Origin: Actinomycetota bacterium | GTDB lineage: Bacteria > Actinomycetota > Acidimicrobiia > Acidimicrobiales > AC-9 | Direction: 5' to 3' | Length of the DNA stretch: 52,344 nt | Assembly (NCBI GenBank): GCA_005888295.1 | Contig: VAWP01000041.1 | Location: forward strand, 1-52,344 | Part shown: positions 26,018 through 32,715 of the stretch, in pieces | Numbering within the stretch: the stretch's first letter is position 1 | Layout of the letters: each line of letters starts with the position of its first letter | The notes under the pieces: model-generated | Databases searched by the model: none | Seen by the model: only the letters and a program-made list of their open reading frames with translations | What the model was told of the DNA's origin: nothing | Made by a program: the position numbers and the translations under genes

Positions 26018-26953
26018 GTGCAGCTCGAGGTCAAACGTCGCATGGGCGAGGCGGACATCGCCGCCGTGTCGGAGCTGCTCCATGTGGCGACCGTCGCCGA
26101 CGAGCACCTCCCCCTCGGCGAGCACATGTGGCTCGATCTGGTGGAAGGCGGTCGGACCGGTTTCGCAGGCTTCGTGGCCTGGGAGGCAGGCCACGGCCAT
26201 CCCGTCGGTTACGCCCAGCTGAGCCGGGGTCGGACGAGCTGGGCCATCGAGTTCGTGGTCGACCCCCATCACCGCGAGCCGGGTGGCACCATCGGAGCCG
26301 ACCTGGTGCGCGCCGCCCTCGACGAGATCAGGCGGGAGGGTGGAGGCCACGTGCACATGTGGGTGCCCAAGCCCGGGCCGCAGCACGACGCCATCGCCAC
26401 CGCCAACGGCATGTCCCGCGGTCGGGAGCTGCTGCAGATGCGGCGACCCCTGCCCGTCCCTGGCGGGCGGGGTCCGCTCCGCCTGCGGACCTTCGAGCCC
26501 GGCCGCGACGAGCGGGCCTGGCTCGCGGTCAATGCCCGCGCCTTCGCCTCCCACCCCGAACAGGGCGAGTGGGACCTCGAGACGCTGCTGCGCCGGGAAC
26601 GGGAGCGCTGGTTCGATCCGAAGGGCTTTCTGCTCCACGAACGGGACGGCCGGCTCGCCGCTTTCTGCTGGACGAAGGTCCACGCCGATCACGATCCCCC
26701 GCTCGGCGAGATCTACGTCATCGCCGTCGACCCCGCCTATCAGGGACTGGGCCTCGGACGCCAGCTCCTGCTCGCGGGCCTCGACTGGCTGGCCCGGCGG
26801 GGTCTACCGACGGCGATGCTCTACGTCGACGCGTCGAACGAGCCCGGCGTGAAGCTGTACCGCGACATCGGGTTCACGGTGGACCACGTCGATCGTGCCT
26901 ACGTCGTCGACGTGCCGGCCCCGCCCGGGCCCGCGGCGTCACGCGGCACCTGA
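26018..26953 (+). CDS. mshD: mycothiol synthase (two GNAT domains)
   Basis: Last step of mycothiol synthesis, acetylating Cys-GlcN-Ins with acetyl-CoA. The 311-residue protein has an N-terminal degenerate GNAT domain (about 1-145) and an active C-terminal one. The C-terminal domain carries GEIYVIAVDPAYQGLGLGRQLL (acetyl-CoA loop), then MLYVDASNEPGVKLYRDIGF. The first domain includes GYAQLSRG and a HVHMWVPKPG strand. GTG 26018 gives the normal MshD length. Mycothiol is restricted to Actinobacteria, so this gene is good evidence for phylum. Its end overlaps the convergent VIT gene by 15 bp. Confidence 0.88.
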   Translation: MQLEVKRRMGEADIAAVSELLHVATVADEHLPLGEHMWLDLVEGGRTGFAGFVAWEAGHGHPVGYAQLSRGRTSWAIEFVVDPHHREPGGTIGADLVRAALDEIRREGGGHVHMWVPKPGPQHDAIATANGMSRGRELLQMRRPLPVPGGRGPLRLRTFEPGRDERAWLAVNARAFASHPEQGEWDLETLLRRERERWFDPKGFLLHERDGRLAAFCWTKVHADHDPPLGEIYVIAVDPAYQGLGLGRQLLLAGLDWLARRGLPTAMLYVDASNEPGVKLYRDIGFTVDHVDRAYVVDVPAPPGPAASRGT

Positions 26954-27718
26954 GATACCGACCGCCTTCCCGATCGAGTACGTCACCGCCGCGGCCACGG
27001 CCGAGATCCCAAGCTGCCGGAGGGCGGAGAACACCACCGCCCGCCCCGTGAACCGGGCCAGCGCCGCACCGACGCCCAGAGCTGCGATCACGCCCACGGT
27101 CACCGACGCCAGGATGGCCGCCGTACCCGTGGCGAAGAACCACGGGATGAGGGGCGCCAGGGCGCCCAGCGCAAAGGCCGTGAACGACGACAGCGCGGCC
27201 TGGATCGGCGAACCGAGGGACGAGGGCGTGATGCCCAGCTCCTCGCGCGCGTGGGTGTCGAGGGCCACCTCGGGGTCGCGCATCATCTCAGTGGCGAGCT
27301 CGTGGGCAACCCCCGGGTCGATGCCCCGGCTCTCGTAGATGTGGGCCAGCTCCCGTCGCTCGCCCTCGGGGCGACGGTGGATCTCCGTCCGCTCCAGGTC
27401 CAGCTCCCGCTCCATCAGCTCGGACTGGGCTCGCATCGAGATGTACTCGCCGGCGGCCATCGAGAACGCCCCTCCGAGCAGTCCGGCCAGACCGGCCAGC
27501 CTGACGACCCCCGAGGCGGGGTTCGCTCCGGCGACACCCAGGATGAGCGAGACGTTCGACACCAGGCCGTCGCTGATGCCGAACACCGCCGCCCGGGCGG
27601 CGCCGCCCTGCACGTTGCGGTGATGATGCTCGCCTGCGATGGCGTCGGTCGAGCGCGAGAGAGCCCGATGCGGGAGCGGGAGGCTCCGTGAGCGAAGACG
27701 GCTCGCACGCGACGCCAT
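26939..27718 (-). CDS. VIT1/CCC1-family iron/manganese transporter
   Basis: 259-residue membrane protein. After a basic N-terminus the first helix carries FGISDGLVSNVSLILGV, and GAFSMAAGEYISMRAQ follows. The Glu-rich cytoplasmic metal-binding domain is about residues 110-165 (ELMERELDLERTEI, EMMRDPEVALDTHAREELG). Three further membrane helices end the protein. These are the features of vacuolar iron transporter homologues that move Fe2+ or Mn2+. An N-terminal HHHR cluster could also bind metal. Divergent from rlmN. Confidence 0.9.
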   Translation of the reverse strand: MASRASRLRSRSLPLPHRALSRSTDAIAGEHHHRNVQGGAARAAVFGISDGLVSNVSLILGVAGANPASGVVRLAGLAGLLGGAFSMAAGEYISMRAQSELMERELDLERTEIHRRPEGERRELAHIYESRGIDPGVAHELATEMMRDPEVALDTHAREELGITPSSLGSPIQAALSSFTAFALGALAPLIPWFFATGTAAILASVTVGVIAALGVGAALARFTGRAVVFSALRQLGISAVAAAVTYSIGKAVGISGAA

Positions 27719-27795
27719 GGCTCCACGGTACCGAGTGTGGAGGTACCAGCGGTTCGCCGGGTCCGCGAGATCAGGTCCTTGTAGCGTTGGCGGGC

Positions 27796-28857
27796 GTGGA
27801 CGGACGCTACGGACTGAGCCGGAGCCAGCTGGGTGCCCTGCTCGGCGACGAGCCTCCGTGGCGTGTCGGCCAGGTCTGGGACGGTCTGTACCGGCGGGTG
27901 GCGGACCCGGCCGAGATGACCGAGCTGCCGAGACGGCTTCGGTGCCAGCTGGCGGAGGATCCCGCCCTCGCCCCGGCGCTGCACCTCCAGCGCGAGTCGG
28001 TGGCCGACCGGGGCTGGACACGCAAGTGGCTGTGGGGGTTGGCCGACGGCAACGCGATCGAGACAGTGCTCATGCACTACGGGAGCCGGTCGACGGTGTG
28101 CGTGTCGACCCAAGCCGGGTGTGGCATGGGTTGCGGGTTCTGCGCCACCGGTCAGGCAGGCTTTCGCCGCAACCTCGGCGTCGGCGAGATCGTCGAGCAG
28201 GTGGCTCGGGCGATGAAGTCGTGTCGTCAGCTGACGCCACCGCGCCGCCTCTCCAACGTGGTGTTCATGGGGATGGGCGAGCCGCTGGCGAACTATCGCC
28301 GTGTCGGCGGTGCGATCGACCGGCTCCAGGCGGAGATGGGCATCTCCACCCGCCACCTCACGATCTCCACCGTCGGGCTCGTGCCGGGTATCCGGCGACT
28401 GGCCGAGGACCGGCTCCGGGTCGGTCTCGCCGTCTCGCTCCATGCCGCCAACGACGATCTTCGGGATCGCCTCGTACCGGTCAACCGTCGTTATCCCCTG
28501 GCCACGCTCATGGACGCCTGCAGCCGCTACCGGTCCAGGACCCGACGCCGGGTCTCGTTCGAGTGGGCGCTGATGGACGAGCTGAACGACTCGCCGAGCG
28601 ACGCCGCCCAGCTCGCCGATCTCGCCCGGCCGCTCGGCGCCCACGTCAATCTCATCCCCCTCAACCCGACACCGGGCTGGCCCGCCAGGGGGACTCCTCC
28701 GGATCGGGTCAGGGCCTTCCAGGGCGAGCTGGCTTCACGCTCGGTGAACGCGACCGTGCGGCGCAACCGGGGGACCGACATCGACGCCGCCTGCGGCCAG
28801 CTGGCGGGGCGGTCGTCGTCGGCTGCTGTTCCGCGAGGGGCACAACGGGTCAACTAG
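27796..28857 (+). CDS. rlmN: 23S rRNA/tRNA adenine-C2 methyltransferase
   Basis: Radical SAM enzyme methylating A2503 of 23S rRNA and A37 of some tRNAs. The cluster motif is C109-x3-C113-x2-C116 in QAGCGMGCGFCATGQAGF. NVVFMGMGEPLANY, VSLHAANDDLRDRLVP, HVNLIPLNPTPG and the terminal catalytic Cys in DIDAACGQLAG are intact. GTG 27796 (VDGRYGLSRSQL) fits family N-termini at 353 residues. A longer in-frame start at 27688 would overlap the divergent VIT gene and is less likely. Confidence 0.95.
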   Translation: MDGRYGLSRSQLGALLGDEPPWRVGQVWDGLYRRVADPAEMTELPRRLRCQLAEDPALAPALHLQRESVADRGWTRKWLWGLADGNAIETVLMHYGSRSTVCVSTQAGCGMGCGFCATGQAGFRRNLGVGEIVEQVARAMKSCRQLTPPRRLSNVVFMGMGEPLANYRRVGGAIDRLQAEMGISTRHLTISTVGLVPGIRRLAEDRLRVGLAVSLHAANDDLRDRLVPVNRRYPLATLMDACSRYRSRTRRRVSFEWALMDELNDSPSDAAQLADLARPLGAHVNLIPLNPTPGWPARGTPPDRVRAFQGELASRSVNATVRRNRGTDIDAACGQLAGRSSSAAVPRGAQRVN

Positions 28858-28867
28858 CCTGCGGGCC

Positions 28868-29242
28868 ATGGGTATGGAGCGTCGCCGGTGGTTGAACCCC
28901 ACCCAACCGCAAACGCTGCAGATCGGCGTGATGCTGCTCTACGTCAACGCCGCTCTCGGGCTGCTCAGCCTCATCATCGGAGGGGCGGCTGGTCTGTTCG
29001 GCATCGCCATCATCGCGGCCGAGATACTCGGAGCCTACGGGATCGCCAACGAACGCAAGTGGGGCTACGTCGTGGGCATCGTGGCCGCCATCCTGCCCCT
29101 GGTGCTCGTGGTTCTCGCCGTCGTGGCCGGTGTCGCCAGCGTCCTCGGCCTGGGGATCATCGGCGTCATCTTCCAGATCGCCCTCGTGGCCCTGTTGCTG
29201 CACCCGCAGAGCCGCGAGTACCAGCGCATCTGGTTCAAGTAG
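28868..29242 (+). CDS. small membrane protein, function unknown
   Basis: 124-residue hydrophobic protein with three to four predicted spans: LLYVNAALGLLSLIIGGAAGLF and onward, then YVVGIVAAILPLVLVVLAVVAG and LGIIGVIFQIALVALLL. The ends are charged, with N-terminal MGMERRRW and C-terminal HPQSREYQRIWFK. ATG 28868 or 28874 are both possible starts. No family recognised. It follows rlmN by 10 nt. Confidence 0.75.
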   Translation: MGMERRRWLNPTQPQTLQIGVMLLYVNAALGLLSLIIGGAAGLFGIAIIAAEILGAYGIANERKWGYVVGIVAAILPLVLVVLAVVAGVASVLGLGIIGVIFQIALVALLLHPQSREYQRIWFK

Positions 29243-29281
29243 CGGCGTTCGCCTGACCGATCGGACTGCTGCCCCGAGCGG

Positions 29282-29707
29282 CTAGGGCTTGGCCTTGACG
29301 TCGGAGTGGTCCGCATGGCCAAAGTCGGCGTGACCGAAGTCGAAGTGCTTCCCGTTGTCGAAGTGCTTGATGTCCGAGTGCGCGGTGTCGCTGTGCACCG
29401 AGCCACTATCGGTATGTGGCGTAGTCGTGGTGTCGCTGTGGCTCGTGCCCTTGTCTGTGTGACTGCTGTCGGTGTGCGCCGAGTCCCCGTGCGAGGTGTC
29501 GTTGTGGCCGGTGTCGCTGTGGTCGGCGTGGTCGCTGTGGCTGCCCGAGTCGGTGTGGTCACCGTGGCCGGCGGCGGTGCTGGAACCGCCGCCGCAGGCG
29601 GCAGCGAGAGCAGGCACGGCGAGCACCACCGGCATGGCCATGCCTGCCCGTAGGATCTGCCGCCGGGAGAACTCGCGCGCGCGTTCGTCTCGCTCCTCAG
29701 GGCTCAT
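29282..29707 (-). CDS. Tat lipoprotein with eighteen His-x-Asp motifs; candidate substrate of adjacent radical SAM enzyme
   Basis: 141 residues. SRRQILR at 14-20 is a twin-arginine motif, followed by a hydrophobic stretch and lipobox-like LAAAC with Cys38. The mature part is almost only His, Asp, Ser, Thr, Gly and Ala. All 18 histidines (residues 48-136) lie in H-x-D, where x is S, T, A, G, N or F; the last third uses HFD and HAD. ATG 29707 was preferred to an in-frame start at 29755 because the Tat motif lies near it and it overlaps the methyltransferase stop by 11 nt. Two readings fit: a repeat substrate for modification by the upstream radical SAM and methyltransferase proteins, or a metal-chelating surface protein. 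I know no named family. Confidence 0.8.
   Translation of the reverse strand: MSPEERDERAREFSRRQILRAGMAMPVVLAVPALAAACGGGSSTAAGHGDHTDSGSHSDHADHSDTGHNDTSHGDSAHTDSSHTDKGTSHSDTTTTPHTDSGSVHSDTAHSDIKHFDNGKHFDFGHADFGHADHSDVKAKP
29300..29566 (-). repeat. His-x-Asp coding repeat
   Basis: Degenerate tandem coding repeat specifying H-x-D triplets separated by 0 to 5 residues, 18 copies over 89 codons. Codons vary between copies, so the peptide pattern is kept beyond what recent DNA duplication alone would give. The plus-strand shadow is a valine-rich frame that I do not consider a gene. Confidence 0.85.
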
Positions 29708-31361
29708 CGTTCTGTCGCTCCTCTCCAACTCCGTCGATCTGATCCGTACCGCCATGTCGCCTTGGTTGCGTTCTCACCTCAGCCCCCCGCGGGGACCCGT
29801 CCATGACGACGATCGCGGCCTGCTGACCACCAGGCCCGGTGATGGTCAGGCCGGCCTCGCGGGCGAGGCTGGCGAGGTCGCCCGCCCGGGTGAGCCAGTC
29901 GCCGTAGGCGTAGACGAGCACCCGATCGCAGCTGCGAAAGATCCGCTGGCGCAACGCCTCGGCCCGGTGTTCGTCGCTCTCCAGCAGGCGACCCGGCATC
30001 AGCAGGGCCAGCGCATAGCGCCGGCCCTCGACCCAGAGCTCATCGCTGTCGAACAGGTCGCCGCTGACGAAGTTCGCCCCGTGCCCCGGGTGGAGCTGCC
30101 GGGCGTGCTCGATCCGCTCGGGGTCGACATCGACGCCGAAGGGGACCAGGCCGGGAGCCGCGGCCGCGAGCCGCTCGAGCAGGGCTCCGTTGCCACAGCC
30201 GAGGTCGAGGACGTTACCCCCGCCCCGGCCCAGGGCGGCGACGGCCGCTTCGACGATCGGCCGATGGGCGTCGTGCATGGCTCCGACCGAGCCGAAGCCG
30301 TTGTCCGTCGCGTACCACGCGGGCCGGGGATGCAGGCGAACCGCGTTCTCCAGGCCGCGGCGGAACCCCCGGCTCTCGCTGAGACGAAGCCTCACCGGCA
30401 CCTCGAAGGGGAACGCCAGGCCGCGCACACCTTCGGCGGGGTGGGTGCTGCCCCGCCGACGCACCACGTAGCGCTGTGCCGTGGCGTCGGTACGAGTCGA
30501 CACCTTGAGCACGGGCGTCTTGACCTGAGCGATCCCGTGGAGGGCGGACCATTCCACCGACCACGAGAGGATCTCGGTCAGCCACTCCATCTCCTGGGCG
30601 AACCCGGACTGACGGCCGACCTCGACGAGACGCGCACCGAGCTCGGCGGTGGCGGGACAGTCGAGGCGGCACGGCAGGTGGGGCACGGCCCGCACGCCCA
30701 TCCAGCGCCACAAGATGTTGGCCTCGGGCGGACCCGTGACATCGATGGTCGTCGTCCCAGGGGCAGCGCCGGCGGTCGCCACCGCCATGGGCCACGTCGT
30801 GTCGACCATGCCATCGTCGACCCACACCCGGCGGAAGAACTCTCGACAACAGGGCGGATAGCCGAGGAAGTCGCCGATCGCCTCCTGATCGCCGTCGTCC
30901 CAGGCCTTCTTGAAGGCCGCCACCTCCGCGGGGCGGCCCACGACGAAGCGGAACACGAACGGCTGGCCCGCTTCGGCCGGCACGCCGGTGGCCGAGTAGG
31001 GCTGGCCCGAGACCCCCATCATCTCCACGGGCAGGGCGTTGAGGCCCTCCTCCGCCCAGGCGGCCCCCATGGTGAGGAACTCCTCGGGCGAGGCCATCGT
31101 GACGGCGCAGGAACGTACGCCGGTGAGCACCGCCCGCCATTCGGTCTCCGCCCACGCCGTGGCGATGTCCTCCAGGCGCGGTCGCCACACCCGCTCGGCC
31201 TGGTCGGTCACCCACGCTAGACGGGTGAAGTCCGGGAGGGTGAAGTCCAGGCGTTCCATCCCGGCCGACCCGTCTCGCCCGCCGGTCTCGGGTGATGACC
31301 GGACGGTTGGCGGGAGGGTCGCGGGATCGGAGCTCTCGGGCGGGGCGAGCGTCTCAGGCAT
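29697..31361 (-). CDS. SAM-dependent methyltransferase with Cys-bearing N-terminal region
   Basis: 554 residues. ATG 31361 was chosen over ATG 31388: GGGGA lies about 6 nt before it and the start overlaps the radical SAM stop by 8 nt. The N-terminal half (about 45-300) carries GYPPCCREFF with Cys171-Cys172 and VPHLPCRLDC with Cys231 and Cys235. The pattern recalls DUF483-type proteins and could bind metal; this match is from memory and weak. The C-terminal half is a class I methyltransferase (NVLDLGCGNGALLERL, VDVDPERIEHA). Residues 1-35 are disordered and Pro/Ser-rich. It lies between a radical SAM/SPASM gene and the His-x-Asp lipoprotein with overlaps on both sides. Substrate unknown. Confidence 0.8.
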   Translation of the reverse strand: MPETLAPPESSDPATLPPTVRSSPETGGRDGSAGMERLDFTLPDFTRLAWVTDQAERVWRPRLEDIATAWAETEWRAVLTGVRSCAVTMASPEEFLTMGAAWAEEGLNALPVEMMGVSGQPYSATGVPAEAGQPFVFRFVVGRPAEVAAFKKAWDDGDQEAIGDFLGYPPCCREFFRRVWVDDGMVDTTWPMAVATAGAAPGTTTIDVTGPPEANILWRWMGVRAVPHLPCRLDCPATAELGARLVEVGRQSGFAQEMEWLTEILSWSVEWSALHGIAQVKTPVLKVSTRTDATAQRYVVRRRGSTHPAEGVRGLAFPFEVPVRLRLSESRGFRRGLENAVRLHPRPAWYATDNGFGSVGAMHDAHRPIVEAAVAALGRGGGNVLDLGCGNGALLERLAAAAPGLVPFGVDVDPERIEHARQLHPGHGANFVSGDLFDSDELWVEGRRYALALLMPGRLLESDEHRAEALRQRIFRSCDRVLVYAYGDWLTRAGDLASLAREAGLTITGPGGQQAAIVVMDGSPRGAEVRTQPRRHGGTDQIDGVGEERQNDEP

Positions 31362-32583
31362 CGCTGTCCCCGTGTGGGATGTCGCCATGGGACCCGCCTC
31401 CGGCGGACACCGCCGCCAGGTCTCGTCCCTCGTTCATCCAGCGGCGGGCCCCCGCGATCGTGAGCGACCGGCCGGCGCTCCACAGATCGAGAAAGGCGCC
31501 TTCGATCTGAGCACGCTCGGGGCTGGCGGACAGTGGCTGCATGCCAGCATCGAGCATCCCCTCCTCCAGGTGACGGAACATCCCCTTCCACAGCTCGCAG
31601 TCGCGGGTCCGGTTCCGCCAGTCGCCGTCGATGGCGGTACCGGGGCACTGGCCCTTGCACATGATGAAGAACCGGCACCCTGAGCAGCCGCCGTGCTCCT
31701 GAGGAGTGTGATAGAGGGCCAGGTAGCGCTCGAAGCCCTCTGCCGGCGCCTTCACGAAGTCGATGCCGTCCTTGTTGGTGCGCCCGCAGTTGCTCGACTG
31801 TCCGGTGCCCTCCACGCCGCGCACCGCCCTCGTCGTATAGGGATCACAGGCGTTCCACACGCACGTCGTCTGGTCGTCGTTGCCCACCAGCAGGTTGCGC
31901 ATGTCGTCGAAGACGTCGAAGCGCAGGGTCGACAGCTCGGTCTCCAGGGCGGCGAAGCTCGTGAAGGCCGCCATGTTCTCCTCGTGGGACAGGGCATAGG
32001 CCGCGCCCACGTCGTCGCCTTCCACCTCGAGGTCGTGCAGGCGCGCCGACGTGATCCCCATGCCCTCGAGGCGGCGAAACCAGTCCTGCAGCGCGGGCAG
32101 CTTGTCCGAGGTGGCGTTGCCCCGATGCAGGGTGACGATCAGGCTCGGCGGAATGCCCTCTCGGCACAGGCGCTCGATGGCGGCCTCGGTCCTCGCCGTG
32201 TCCTCACGCGTGCGCTCCAGGGTGCCGGCCCAGCGGACGTCGTTCAGCTCGCCCGGGCCGTCGATGGAGATGCCGACCTCGACCTTGTACTGATGGAACA
32301 TCCGCACGTGGTTGTCGTTGATGAGCACGCCGTTGGTCTGGATCCCGTTGGAGCCCCACCGCTCAAGCCCCCACGCCCACAGCGTCTCGAGGTCCTCCTC
32401 AGCGACCAGCAGGGGCTCGCCGCCGAAGACGGTGAAGGGACCGCCCTCGCGCTCCACCGCCGCCTTCATGGCCTCGAGGTCGTAGGAGCGCGGGACGTTG
32501 TCGGCGTCGCGTATCGGATTCTGGTAGCAGTACTGGCACTGGATGTTGCAGGCAACGCCGGTCGGACGCAGCTCGACCGTCAC
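31354..32583 (-). CDS. radical SAM/SPASM protein, putative peptide or protein maturase
   Basis: 409 residues. The radical SAM cluster motif is C12-x3-C16-x2-C19 in ACNIQCQYCYQNP; FGGEPLL and SIDGPG are further core motifs. The C-terminal SPASM region has Cys residues in CVWNACDP, SSNCGR, and GGCSGCRFFIMCKGQCPG to DCELWK, enough for two auxiliary clusters as in anaerobic sulfatase-maturating and RiPP-maturing enzymes. The last residues (SHGDIPHGDSDA) contain two H-x-D triplets like those of the downstream lipoprotein. GTG 32583 follows GGGGGG by about 5 nt and overlaps a 10-codon frame. First gene of the three-gene unit; 132 bp downstream of the kinase gene. Confidence 0.85.
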   Translation of the reverse strand: MTVELRPTGVACNIQCQYCYQNPIRDADNVPRSYDLEAMKAAVEREGGPFTVFGGEPLLVAEEDLETLWAWGLERWGSNGIQTNGVLINDNHVRMFHQYKVEVGISIDGPGELNDVRWAGTLERTREDTARTEAAIERLCREGIPPSLIVTLHRGNATSDKLPALQDWFRRLEGMGITSARLHDLEVEGDDVGAAYALSHEENMAAFTSFAALETELSTLRFDVFDDMRNLLVGNDDQTTCVWNACDPYTTRAVRGVEGTGQSSNCGRTNKDGIDFVKAPAEGFERYLALYHTPQEHGGCSGCRFFIMCKGQCPGTAIDGDWRNRTRDCELWKGMFRHLEEGMLDAGMQPLSASPERAQIEGAFLDLWSAGRSLTIAGARRWMNEGRDLAAVSAGGGSHGDIPHGDSDA

Positions 32584-32612
32584 CAGGCCCCCCAGTGCCG
32601 CCGATCCGCCAT
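32580..32612 (-). CDS. possible 10-codon leader ORF before the radical SAM gene
   Basis: ATG 32612 opens MADRRHWGAW and stops with a TGA that overlaps the GTG start of the radical SAM gene (GTGA). A weak purine-rich GAGGCGG lies upstream. It could be a translational-coupling leader or pure chance. Nothing in it marks a precursor peptide. Confidence 0.2.
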   Translation of the reverse strand: MADRRHWGAW

Positions 32613-32715
32613 GATCCGCCTCACTTCCGTCGTTCCGCCCCGTCGCCCGCCATCGAGCGCGACCCGGGCCAGATGCTAAGCAGGCTGCCGCTTCGGCGCA
32701 ACCCCGACGGCGGCC

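Noticed and set aside
29306-29653. Plus-strand frame of 115 codons across the His-x-Asp repeat
   Set aside because: Valine/Arg-rich shadow of the repeat; the minus-strand frame has a Tat signal, lipobox and operon overlap.
31362-31388. ATG 31388 as methyltransferase start
   Set aside because: Overlaps the radical SAM gene by 35 nt without a better ribosome site; ATG 31361 has GGGGA at about 6 nt and an 8-nt overlap.
29282-32583. Assignment of the cassette to the known His-Xaa-Ser (Hxs) system
   Set aside because: The repeats are H-x-D, not H-x-S, only one radical SAM gene is present, and a methyltransferase takes the place of the other Hxs genes.
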